The notes under the pieces: model-generated
What the model was told of the DNA's origin: nothing
What the model saw: only the letters and a program-made list of their open reading frames with translations
The model's database searches: none
DNA from: Methanoregulaceae archaeon UBA467
GTDB taxonomy: Archaea; Halobacteriota; Methanomicrobia; Methanomicrobiales; Methanospirillaceae
Direction of reading: 5' to 3'
Assembly: GCA_002503825.1 (NCBI GenBank)
Contig: DASP01000016.1
Coordinates: 1 to 64,000, forward strand
DNA length: 64,000 nucleotides
Shown here: piece by piece, positions 1 to 7,905 of the stretch
Layout of the letters: each line of letters begins with the position of its first letter
Position numbering within the stretch: position 1 is the stretch's first letter
Program-made: the position numbers and the translations under genes

Positions 1-79
1 TTTCCGGGAATGCAGGATACAAGGAGGAAATAACCCAGGTCCCATCAGGCTGAATCATGAATAATTCTTTTCAGACCAC

Positions 80-580
80 ACTCCTTATACCGGCACTCCC
101 GGGGCCGGTGCCCCGCCGTATGCGTGCGTCCCCGTAATGTGACAGGAACCGTACTTAATTCTTTTAAAAAGATAACAAAATCCCAATCGACCCTGCCCAC
201 AGGATTTCGCCCGGGGTTTTGGCAGGGAGGGGAGCAACCCCTCCTGTCAGAGAAATGGATCGAACAGGTTTTATCGAGATGAGCATTTCAACCACGCTCT
301 GTTCTTTTTAAAAATCTATAGAATCCCGGTTAACCCTGCCCACAGAGCATCCTGCAGCGGGGCAGGGAGGGATACAACACCTCATGTCTGAGGTACTTGG
401 CTGAACAGGTTTTTCGATAATTCATACACCTCTCCTTACGCTGGCACTCCCGGGATGATGCCGCAGCCGTTGGGACGGTTCCATACTACCACAGGAGCAG
501 TACATATACAGTTTAAGAAAATCAGGGCCCTGCTGAAACGCTTCCCGTCCCATCACTGTTCCTGCTCATTTACTGGTTCA
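80..580. repeat. Cluster of three dispersed intergenic repeat copies
   Basis: The gene-free stretch 1-628 holds three related blocks. Block 1 (about 85-258) starts with a cggcactcccgggg-type motif and ends in two hairpins: CCCTGCC pairing with GGCAGGG (193-199 with about 221-227), and GGAGGGG-agcaa-CCCCTCC (about 227-245). Block 2 (about 295-395) repeats only the right half. Block 3 (about 430-575) repeats the left half and then follows a different right half, shared with the copies near 7.75 kb and 47.0 kb. No convincing ORF lies here; an ORF starting at 455 is antisense to the hydrolase downstream. Function unknown; a mobile, RNA or DNA-structure role is possible. Confidence 0.65.
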
Positions 581-628
581 GAGGATTTCTTACCGGTAAA
601 TTATCAAAAAAAAACGGACCCTTTCAGA

Positions 629-1282
629 TCAGATAACGATCGTCTCTCCCGGGGTCATCACCCTGACCTCGATATCAGTCGTCCTCTCAAGCGCGAGCTT
701 GAATGGCCCCGGGTCCTGTTCGATAGCAGGCCACGTGTTGTAATGGATGGGGATGACCAGACGTGCGCCGATATACTGTGCGGCAATCATTGCTTCTTCC
801 GGTCCCATCGTGAATCTCCCGCCAATCGGCAGCAGTGCCACGTCAGGCCGGTACAGTTCCCCGATAAGTTTCATATCGGAAAAGAGTGCCGTATCACCGG
901 CATGGTATATCTTCAGCCCGTCAATCCCGATGACAAAACCCGAACACCCTCCGCCGTTGCAGCAGATACCGGCTTCTTCTATCCATGAAGAATGGACCGC
1001 GGGCGTCATCGTGAATTTTACCCCGTCAATCGTGAGGCTCCCCCCGATATTCATCGATTCTGCCGGGACACCCTTTGATACGAGATACTTTGCGACTTCG
1101 TTGATACTAACCGTATGCCGCTTCAACGACACCGCCTGGCCCATGTGATCGGCATGACCATGGGTCACCGCCACGATATCGGGGGCCGCGGGCAGGTCAT
1201 GTCCCGGGCTGAATGGGTCGATAAGGACCGTTTTTTTTCCATTTAAGAAGACACATGCGTGCCCGTACCATGTCAGTTCCAT
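629..1282 (-). CDS. MBL-fold metal-dependent hydrolase (UPF0173 family)
   Basis: This 217-residue protein is a complete metallo-beta-lactamase-fold hydrolase of the UPF0173 type. The metal-binding HxHxDH motif is seen as HGHADH at residues 41-46, preceded by the usual strand ending in VAVTH. Further metal ligands are likely the His in AVHSSW near residue 95 and the Asp in AGDTALFSD near 130, and a late PIHYNTWPAI segment supplies the last His. Length and N-terminus (MELTWYGHACV) fit the family, so the ATG at 1282 is accepted. The substrate is not known for this family. It stands alone between a repeat cluster and an HTH protein gene, so context gives no pathway. Confidence 0.85.
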   Translation of the reverse strand: MELTWYGHACVFLNGKKTVLIDPFSPGHDLPAAPDIVAVTHGHADHMGQAVSLKRHTVSINEVAKYLVSKGVPAESMNIGGSLTIDGVKFTMTPAVHSSWIEEAGICCNGGGCSGFVIGIDGLKIYHAGDTALFSDMKLIGELYRPDVALLPIGGRFTMGPEEAMIAAQYIGARLVIPIHYNTWPAIEQDPGPFKLALERTTDIEVRVMTPGETIVI

Positions 1283-1556
1283 GCAGTAATGATGGCATTT
1301 ATCCTATGAAAAATATCTCCCGGAATGATTCCCACGCGGCGGGACCGGACTTCACCATTACCTGCATATCGCGATCAGGTCCGGATCATGTGCCGGCACA
1401 CCCCACGCCGGTGAACCGTGATATCCTTCACATGACAGTGCGATAGAACACGGGAAACGCCACAGGAACCGGGGCGCCCTGCGTACCCGGCCCGGTAAAA
1501 ACCTGAAAAATCAATTTTTTCAAAAAATAAAAAGAATAAGACCCGGCTGGAACATA
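1283..1556. other. Gap without recognised gene
   Basis: Between the hydrolase start and the HTH protein stop nothing coding is recognised. The sequence has a GC-rich half with short dyads (for example the ccggcacaccccacgccgg segment near 1391) and an AT-rich half near 1500-1545. A 63-codon open frame at 1255-1446 has no family resemblance and is not called. Confidence 0.4.
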
Positions 1557-2165
1557 TCAGGTAACATCGATCATCTCGGCTTCCGTGATGTCGATCGAAT
1601 CACCGAGACTATCCTTTGTTGCGCTGCTCGTCATCTGTTCCGTGAGATCACGGTCTTCCATGACGTCCTTGATCCGTTCCAGGTACATATCGATGGTGTG
1701 ATCGTCCCGCTGTTCTATCACATGGCGGTATTCACGCAATGTTGAAGGACTCACCCCGAGGGCCTCGCTGATCTCCTTCATCGTCTTTCCCGAGATCAGG
1801 AGGTCTTCCATCTGTTCCCGGTCGAACGGCATCTTGAAGTCGAGATCCCTGAAGAGTTTCAGGCGGACACGTGCCCTTGCAACGGTCTTGGATAGTTTCT
1901 CATCACCGAGATCACGCGCAATTTCAGTATCGTTCTTGCCTGCGTAATAGGCCGATACAAGTTTTGCGAGCTGGATCGGTTTTAGTTTCGTTTTAAAATA
2001 ACCCTGGTCGAGAATTTCACGCATCACGAGCGCAATTTCCCGTTCGACTGCGTCACGGTCACGCAGAGTACCATGGATTTTTTTCATCGGCTCAACAATC
2101 TTTGTTTTGCCGGATATATTGGTAAACAGCTCAAGGAGCTGGCTTTTTCGTTTATCTTCCTGCAT
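1557..2165 (-). CDS. Helix-turn-helix protein, resembles archaeal conditioned medium-induced protein 4
   Basis: The product is a soluble protein of about 202 residues. Two helix-turn-helix-like stretches are visible: NDTEIARDLGDEKLSKTVARA (about residues 78-98) and GKTMKEISEALGVSPSTL (about 126-143). The N-terminal segment LLELFTNISGK resembles haloarchaeal proteins annotated as conditioned medium-induced protein 4, which is a name rather than a function. The tail is acidic. An upstream in-frame TTG at 2177 is possible; the ATG at 2165 is preferred, although a GGTGG sits too close to it to act as a normal ribosome binding site, so a leaderless message is likely. It is probably a DNA- or RNA-binding regulator; target unknown. 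Confidence 0.6.
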   Translation of the reverse strand: MQEDKRKSQLLELFTNISGKTKIVEPMKKIHGTLRDRDAVEREIALVMREILDQGYFKTKLKPIQLAKLVSAYYAGKNDTEIARDLGDEKLSKTVARARVRLKLFRDLDFKMPFDREQMEDLLISGKTMKEISEALGVSPSTLREYRHVIEQRDDHTIDMYLERIKDVMEDRDLTEQMTSSATKDSLGDSIDITEAEMIDVT

Positions 2166-2455
2166 TCCACCACACAATTGAATTAAGGGATATACATACG
2201 GTCCATCATACTTAAGGATATCTTTCTGAGCCGGTCAAATCCGGATTTAAAAAATTCAGGCTATATTATTCATACTAGAATATTAAAATTGTGGTAATGC
2301 ACCAGTTTCACACCCCGGGATGAGAGGGCAGGTTCCCGGCATGATGACAGGAAAATCAATATCAGGGTTTTCCACCACCATTCAACCCCGGTACAAAGAT
2401 TCCACACACCTTTTTCATGCTCTGAGCTGATTTAGATAAAACAACTGTGATCGCC

Positions 2456-4171
2456 ATGAGTGACGTCTACGATAAAATAATGGATCTGGCAAAACGACGC
2501 GGATTTATATGGCCCACGTCGGAATGCTACGGCTCTGTGGCGGGCTTCATCGACTATGGCCCCCTTGGCTCCATGATGAAGCGTCGCATTGAGAATGTCT
2601 GGCGTAAGTTCTACGTGGTCAGGGAAGGGTATTACGAGATAGAGTGCCCTACAATCGGCCAGGAGGACATTTTTATCGCATCGGGGCACGTCAAGGGTTT
2701 TTCAGATAAGATGTGCCAGTGCCCTCACTGCCGCGAATACCTTCGTGCCGACCACGTCGCCGAGGCGCATGACATACACAACGCATCCTCAATGAGTGCC
2801 GAAAAGCTCGCAGAAGTGCTCTGTGCACTTTGTTGCCCTGCATGCGAGGAGGAACTCGGGCCGGTCGAGGTCTTTAATTTCAACCTCATGTTCCAGACAG
2901 CCATCGGACCCGGATCACAGCGGACCGGCTATTTAAGGCCTGAAACCGCACAGGGGATGTTCACCGATTTCCAGAGGCTCCTCAGGTTCTACCGCGACAA
3001 GCTCCCGTTCGGGGCCGTTCAGATCGGGAAATCCTACAGGAATGAGATCTCTCCCCGCCAGGGAATGATACGGCTGCGTGAATTTACCCAGGCAGAGGCT
3101 GAAATATTTGTACACCCCGCTGAAAAGAACCACCCTGCATTCCCGAGGTACGCAGACTACAGGGTGCCGCTGCTGGGCATTCAACAGCAGGAGGACTGTA
3201 CTGAACCGCTGTTCGTCTCAATGCGTGATGCAGTGCAGCAGGGCATTGTGGCAAACGAGTATGTTGCCTATTACCTCGCACTTACCCACGACCTCCTGGC
3301 AGCGATCGGCGTCAGGCCTGACAAGATGAGATTCAGGCAGCACCTCCCGGACGAAAGGGCCCATTATGCAGAGGACTGCTGGGATGCCGAGGTCTTTTCA
3401 GAACGGTTCGGATGGGTAGAGACCGTCGGGATTGCCGACAGGACCGACTACGACATCAAAGCGCACGAGCGGCAGAGCGGACAGAGCTTCGCGGTTTTCA
3501 TCCAGTATGACACACCGCAAAAAGTAAACCGTGTACGTGTCACTCCTGACATGGGGGCTCTCGGACCAAAATTCAGGGGAAAAGCAAAAGCAATTGCAGA
3601 CGCGCTCTGCGAATGTATACCGGGTCCCGAAGGCGCGACCGTGACAATTGACGGCGAAGAGATATTCATCCCGCCTGAACTTTACAAGGTCAGGGAAGAG
3701 ACCGTGGATGTGCCGGGAGAGGAGGTCACCCCGCATGTCATAGAGCCGAGTTACGGTATCGACAGGATGATATACGCAGTCCTCGAGCACAGTTATGACG
3801 AGGAAATGGTGGATGACGAAGAGCGCAAGGTCCTCCGCCTCACCCCGGCCGTTGCACCGATCCAGGTCGCAGTCTTCCCGCTTATGAACAGGGACGGCCT
3901 TCCCGAAATCGCCCTCGATATAGCCGAAAAAATACGTATAGCCGGTTTAGTTGCTGATTATGACGATTCAGGCGCGATAGGAAGACGCTACCGCAGGCAG
4001 GACGAGATCGGAACGCCGTTTGCGATCACGGTCGACTATGATACAAAAGAAGACCATACCGTGACACTTCGTGACCGCGACAGCATGCAGCAGGCGAGGG
4101 TTCCGGCAGAGGGAATCGACGCGCTCGTGCGTTCGCTTGTTGAAGGTACACGTATGTTCCAAGAACTCTGA
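2456..4171 (+). CDS. glyS: Glycyl-tRNA synthetase (archaeal/eukaryotic type)
   Basis: Class II synthetase of 571 residues that charges tRNA-Gly. The N-terminus (DLAKRRGFIWPTSECYG) and the LRPETAQGMF segment are typical of the dimeric archaeal form. A zinc-binding insert is visible (CQCPHC near residues 80-85, CALCCPAC near 118-125). Motif 2 is YRNEISPRQGMIRLREF near 200 and motif 3 is EPSYGIDRMIYAVLEH near 435; the C-terminal anticodon-binding domain follows. A GTG at 2447 is open in the same frame, but the ATG at 2456 matches the family start. It is followed two bases later by hef, so the two are probably co-transcribed. Confidence 0.96.
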   Translation: MSDVYDKIMDLAKRRGFIWPTSECYGSVAGFIDYGPLGSMMKRRIENVWRKFYVVREGYYEIECPTIGQEDIFIASGHVKGFSDKMCQCPHCREYLRADHVAEAHDIHNASSMSAEKLAEVLCALCCPACEEELGPVEVFNFNLMFQTAIGPGSQRTGYLRPETAQGMFTDFQRLLRFYRDKLPFGAVQIGKSYRNEISPRQGMIRLREFTQAEAEIFVHPAEKNHPAFPRYADYRVPLLGIQQQEDCTEPLFVSMRDAVQQGIVANEYVAYYLALTHDLLAAIGVRPDKMRFRQHLPDERAHYAEDCWDAEVFSERFGWVETVGIADRTDYDIKAHERQSGQSFAVFIQYDTPQKVNRVRVTPDMGALGPKFRGKAKAIADALCECIPGPEGATVTIDGEEIFIPPELYKVREETVDVPGEEVTPHVIEPSYGIDRMIYAVLEHSYDEEMVDDEERKVLRLTPAVAPIQVAVFPLMNRDGLPEIALDIAEKIRIAGLVADYDDSGAIGRRYRRQDEIGTPFAITVDYDTKEDHTVTLRDRDSMQQARVPAEGIDALVRSLVEGTRMFQEL

Positions 4172-4173
4172 AT

Positions 4174-6438
4174 ATGAAATGTATCACGCACCCGTATATA
4201 CGTAAAGACAGTCTTGAATCGAGAGAATACCAGCTCTCGGTTGCGATGAGGGCACTCGACGGCAATACAATGGTGGTGCTGCCTACAGGCCTTGGAAAAA
4301 CCGCAATCGCACTCATCGCCGCTGCATCCCGCCTGTATAATGAAGGCGGGAAGGTGCTGATGATGGCCCCCACAAAACCACTTGTAGAACAGCACCTCCG
4401 TTTTTTTGAAAAATTCCTTGTCATCCCTTCCGGGGGCGGTACCCCTCCGCGTTCTGCACTCTTTACCGGTGAAACTCCTCCGGAAGAGCGTGCACGGGAA
4501 TGGGACGAGTCAGCCCTGATCTTTGCAACACCGCAGGTGATAAAAAATGACATTATCGCCGGGAGCTATTCGTTAAAAGACGTTACCCTGCTGGTTGTCG
4601 ATGAGTGCCACAGGGCAGTCGGCAACTATGCGTACGTGTTTATTGCAAAGCGTTATCTCACCACGGGTGAGAACGGCAGGATCCTCGCAATGACCGCTTC
4701 TCCCGGTGGCAATGTCGAAAAAGTACAGGAGGTCTGCAGCAATCTCGGCATCCGGATTGTTGAGACCCGCAGTGAAGATGACCCCGATGTCTCACCATAC
4801 GTCCATGAACGGGAGATAGAGGTCATCAGCGTTGACCTTCCCGGGGAACTCAAATCGGTATTAAATGACCTGAACACGCTGCTCGACCAGCGTCTCAGAA
4901 AAATTGAGATGCTCCATTTCCAGGTACCGAAACGGCAGCAGCTCAGCATGAGGGCATTGAATGATCTCAATTCCAGGATACAGGAACGCATTCAACAGCG
5001 GGACCCCGAGGCGTACGCCGCTGCCTCACTCTATGCCGAATGCATGAAACTCAGGCATGCAATATCTCTTGCAGAATCGCAGGGGAGCAGGGTGCTCTCC
5101 GCATATGTCACAAAACTCTATAATGAAGGATCATCGGCGGGCGGGTCAAAGGCAAGCCAGCGACTTGCACAGGACCCGTTTTTTACCAGGCTCCTCGAGC
5201 GGTGCAGCTCGTGGAGAGAAGAACTTCACCCGAAGATGGACCTTCTTTACGGGATTACACGTACCCAGCTTGAAGACTGCCCGGGCAGCCGTATCATTGT
5301 CTTTGCGACCTACCGGGATACCGTGCAGCAGATCGTCGACCTCCTGCAGAGCAGGGGGATCCGGTGCGAGAGGTTTGTCGGGCAGGCATCAAAAGACAGC
5401 GAAAAGGGACTTTCACAGAAAAAACAGCTCGAAGCCCTCGCCAAGTTCAGGGATGGAGAATTCCTTGTGCTTGTTGCCACCTCGGTCGGTGAGGAGGGCC
5501 TCGACGTTCCATCCACGGATATGGTCATCTTTTACGAGGCAGTGCCGTCCGAAATCAGGAGCATCCAGCGGAAAGGAAGGACAGGACGGAGCGGAAGCGG
5601 TAAAATCGTTGTGCTGGTAACGAAAGGGACTGCCGACGAGACATTCCGGCATGTCAGCCAGCAGCGCGAAAAAGCGATGGCTGCCGGGATGAAACGGCTC
5701 AAAAGTGCATCGGGCGGGAACGGTCCGCCGGTATTGCCGCTCACCGGTCCCACAGCGCAGTCCAGGATCGAATCATTTGCAGAAGAAGGGCCCCGGCTCT
5801 TTGTCGACGACCGGGAGACGGCATCAAAAGTCGTTGAGGTCCTGAGTGACATGGGGGCCGCAATCACGCTGCAGCGGCTTGAACAGGGCGATTACGCGAT
5901 AGGTGACCGTATTGTCATCGAACGCAAGACCGCACGGGACTTTGTCGATACCCTCGTTGACAGGGACCTCATAGGCCAGCTGAGAGCCCTCGCTGCCGCT
6001 GCGCCACGGCCGGTACTGATCATCGAGGGGGATGATATCTATGCACAGCGGGACATCCACCCGAATGCCATCAGGGGTACCCTTGCCGCAATCACGGTCG
6101 ACCTCGGGATCAGTCTCCTTTATTCACGGGACGAGTCAGATACGGCCCAGATGATCTTCATTCTCGCAAAGAGGGAGGAAGAGCCCGCATCGGATCGAAG
6201 GCTCGCACAGAGGAAGTCCTACCAGTCACTACAGGAGCAGCAGGAGATGATCATCGCTGCTTTTCCTGAGATAGGCCTGAAAAATGCCCGCCTTCTGCTC
6301 AACCATTTCGGCAGCATACAGTCAATAATAAATGCAGAGCGGGAAGAGCTTTGCAGCGTGAAGGGGATAGGTGAAGGGAAGGCCGGCCGTATCCATGAGC
6401 TTTGCAGGCGCGCCTACCGTCAGGACAGCATATTGTAG
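4174..6438 (+). CDS. hef: Hef helicase-nuclease (XPF/FANCM-like)
   Basis: A 754-residue fusion of a superfamily 2 helicase with an ERCC4-type nuclease, known in euryarchaea to process stalled forks and branched DNA. Walker A is PTGLGKTA (residues 37-44), the DEAH-type box is DECH near 141, and the C-terminal helicase lobe ends in QRKGRTGRSG near 465. The nuclease core GDY...VIERK lies near 571-583, followed by helix-hairpin-helix repeats (about 692-745, KGIGEGKAGRIHEL). Both halves look intact, so helicase and nuclease activity are expected. The ATG lies two bases after the glyS stop. The last 19 bases overlap the convergent gene on the other strand. Confidence 0.95.
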   Translation: MKCITHPYIRKDSLESREYQLSVAMRALDGNTMVVLPTGLGKTAIALIAAASRLYNEGGKVLMMAPTKPLVEQHLRFFEKFLVIPSGGGTPPRSALFTGETPPEERAREWDESALIFATPQVIKNDIIAGSYSLKDVTLLVVDECHRAVGNYAYVFIAKRYLTTGENGRILAMTASPGGNVEKVQEVCSNLGIRIVETRSEDDPDVSPYVHEREIEVISVDLPGELKSVLNDLNTLLDQRLRKIEMLHFQVPKRQQLSMRALNDLNSRIQERIQQRDPEAYAAASLYAECMKLRHAISLAESQGSRVLSAYVTKLYNEGSSAGGSKASQRLAQDPFFTRLLERCSSWREELHPKMDLLYGITRTQLEDCPGSRIIVFATYRDTVQQIVDLLQSRGIRCERFVGQASKDSEKGLSQKKQLEALAKFRDGEFLVLVATSVGEEGLDVPSTDMVIFYEAVPSEIRSIQRKGRTGRSGSGKIVVLVTKGTADETFRHVSQQREKAMAAGMKRLKSASGGNGPPVLPLTGPTAQSRIESFAEEGPRLFVDDRETASKVVEVLSDMGAAITLQRLEQGDYAIGDRIVIERKTARDFVDTLVDRDLIGQLRALAAAAPRPVLIIEGDDIYAQRDIHPNAIRGTLAAITVDLGISLLYSRDESDTAQMIFILAKREEEPASDRRLAQRKSYQSLQEQQEMIIAAFPEIGLKNARLLLNHFGSIQSIINAEREELCSVKGIGEGKAGRIHELCRRAYRQDSIL

Positions 6439-6779
6439 GCTTCGATTCCTTTTTTTACCGAGTTCATCAGGACGAGGACACGCTCGGGATCGGGCTCGTC
6501 AGAGATCCGTTCACACAATGCTGCAAGCATATTCTCCATTGATCCTTTCAGTTCCCGGGTGTTCTTTCGGGGGGCCACACCTGTGGGTTTTTCATTATTC
6601 CTCAAAGAACTGCTGCTTTTTTCTTTACTTTCCACATTTTTTTCAGATTCTTTGCATACGACGCAGAGGGTCTCTCCTTTAATCTCAAACAACGGGCACC
6701 CGCACGTAGAACAGGTTTTCGAGAGCATTTTCCCGCCTTTCAGAAGGTAGGCAGCCATAATTTCGTCTTCAGTCATCAT
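6420..6779 (-). CDS. Sjogren's syndrome/scleroderma autoantigen 1 (p27) family zinc protein
   Basis: A 119-residue protein with one zinc ribbon: C23 and C26 (CSTC) pair with C39 and C42 (CVVC), a spacing typical of the autoantigen p27/ZNRD2 family found across archaea. The N-terminal helix (AAYLLKGGKML) is also typical; the middle is a Ser/Lys-rich linker and the C-terminal helix (RVLVLMNSVKKGIEAYNML) closes the protein. The start is supported by GGTGAT five bases before the ATG. Function is not established for archaeal members. Its 3' end overlaps hef convergently, and its promoter region is shared divergently with the UPF0147 gene. Confidence 0.82.
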   Translation of the reverse strand: MMTEDEIMAAYLLKGGKMLSKTCSTCGCPLFEIKGETLCVVCKESEKNVESKEKSSSSLRNNEKPTGVAPRKNTRELKGSMENMLAALCERISDEPDPERVLVLMNSVKKGIEAYNMLS

Positions 6780-6805
6780 GTGGTCATCACCGATCGTCTT
6801 TATTA

Positions 6806-6840
6806 AACTATATAAGTGCGAATATAAGTATTAATAAGAG
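6806..6840. promoter_or_regulatory. Divergent promoter region with TATA-like boxes
   Basis: The 79-base gap between two divergent genes holds ctatataag near 6810 and a second tataagtattaat stretch near 6822-6836. The first could serve as a box A for either strand, the second for the UPF0147 gene, whose ATG is preceded by GAGGG at a normal ribosome-binding distance. Assigned from sequence only. Confidence 0.4.
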
Positions 6841-6858
6841 AAGGAAAGAGGGCATCCC

Positions 6859-7122
6859 ATGATAAATCCAGAAAAAACCATTGAAAATTGTATCCTGATG
6901 CTGCAGCACATCATGGATGACAGTACAATTCCACGTAATATCCGCCGCGTTGCAGATGAAACCCGGCAGCTGCTGATGAATAACTCAAAGGGGATCGGCC
7001 TCCGCGCTGCAGAAGCCATCTCGAAAATCGATGAAATCAGTAACGATCCGAATATGCCGGTCCATGCACGGACCCGTATCTGGGAGCTTGTGTCCCAGCT
7101 CGAGACTATTCCTCTTGACTGA
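6859..7122 (+). CDS. UPF0147 family protein
   Basis: An 87-residue all-helical protein matching the archaeal UPF0147 family in length and in its conserved core (DDSTIPRNIRRVADE at about 21-35 and the NDPNMPVHARTRIWEL segment at about 63-78). No catalytic motif is visible and no function is known for the family. GAGGG six bases upstream supports the ATG. A run of seven T downstream probably ends the transcript, making this a single-gene unit that is divergent from the p27-type zinc protein gene. Confidence 0.88.
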   Translation: MINPEKTIENCILMLQHIMDDSTIPRNIRRVADETRQLLMNNSKGIGLRAAEAISKIDEISNDPNMPVHARTRIWELVSQLETIPLD

Positions 7123-7132
7123 TATCAGGGGA

Positions 7133-7139
7133 TTTTTTT
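7133..7139 (+). terminator. Poly-T transcription stop after UPF0147 gene
   Basis: Seven T in a row eleven bases after the stop codon, without a strong hairpin, which fits archaeal oligo-T termination. Confidence 0.5.
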
Positions 7140-7256
7140 CTTTATTTACTATTTTTCCGGGTTGGAAAGACCGGATACATGGCCTGGTTCTGCAGTTCAA
7201 CAGGTGTGAGTACTCCCGGTAAAAGCCCGGGTATCAGAAAAACGACGAGTGCCGGG

Positions 7257-7682
7257 TTATTCGCCCGATACCGTCAGTACAACAGTGCGGGTCCTTTGTG
7301 CCCTGACATCGAGTTCAAGGAGCACCACCTGCTGCCAGGTCCCGAGCATCGCCTCACCCGATGTAACCGGAATAGTAAGATCCGGCCCGACAAGCGACGC
7401 CTTAACATGAGATCGGCCGTTTCCGTCTCCCCATGCACTGTCATGAGCATAGGGAATCGCATCGGGTGCCAGAACAGAGAGTGCCCGTTTCAGGTCTTTT
7501 AATACACCTTTTTCGTATTCTATGGTCGTGACTGCCACGGTTGATCCTGTAACAAACACATGTACCATCCCTTCCCTGATCCCGCTTGCGGTCACCGCAT
7601 CCTGTACCTGCCGTGAAAGATCGACAATCTCTCCTTCACCATTCGTGTTCACCTCGAGAATGTTCCGATACATACCACTCAT
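7257..7682 (-). CDS. YjbQ/UPF0047 family protein
   Basis: A 141-residue protein of the YjbQ (UPF0047) family, beta-rich and usually a homotrimer. The family signatures are present: GMVHVFVTGSTVAVTTIEYE near residues 38-57, the SAWGDGNGRSHVKASLVGP segment near 83-101, and GTWQQVVLLELD near 115-126. Members have weak thiamine-phosphate-synthase-like activity in vitro, but the physiological role is unclear. The true start could be MYRNILEVN, three codons inside the called ATG. The 3' end faces the UPF0147 gene; a dispersed repeat copy lies upstream. Confidence 0.85.
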   Translation of the reverse strand: MSGMYRNILEVNTNGEGEIVDLSRQVQDAVTASGIREGMVHVFVTGSTVAVTTIEYEKGVLKDLKRALSVLAPDAIPYAHDSAWGDGNGRSHVKASLVGPDLTIPVTSGEAMLGTWQQVVLLELDVRAQRTRTVVLTVSGE

Positions 7683-7724
7683 TTCATCCTCTCATGAAAA
7701 AATATGAATCCATATCATATTGAT

Positions 7725-7860
7725 GCACCGCGGTGTGTTCACCGGCATCACCGCAGTTGTATCTCAGGAGACGGGTCGTGGGACCGTGCTCAGTTCTTTT
7801 ACGGAAATGCGGCTTTTATACCCATTCTCGTTCTCGTGCTGCGCTTAGTGGTTTAAGGAT
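7725..7860. repeat. Dispersed repeat copy, B-type right half
   Basis: The segment ggcatcaccgcagttg ... gaccgtgctcagttctttt ... acggaaatgcggcttttatac resembles the copies near 430-575 and 46.93-47.14 kb in the order of motifs. It fills the gap between the YjbQ-family gene and the gyrA stop. No coding potential recognised. Confidence 0.45.
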
Positions 7861-7905
7861 TTCGAGAACACAGATTACTCATTCTTTGATTGAATCTAAA
7901 AAAAA

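Noticed and set aside
455..988. 177-codon frame on the plus strand
   Set aside because: It lies antisense to the UPF0173 hydrolase gene and begins in repeat DNA; the sequence has no family features, while the minus-strand frame carries the full metal-binding motifs.
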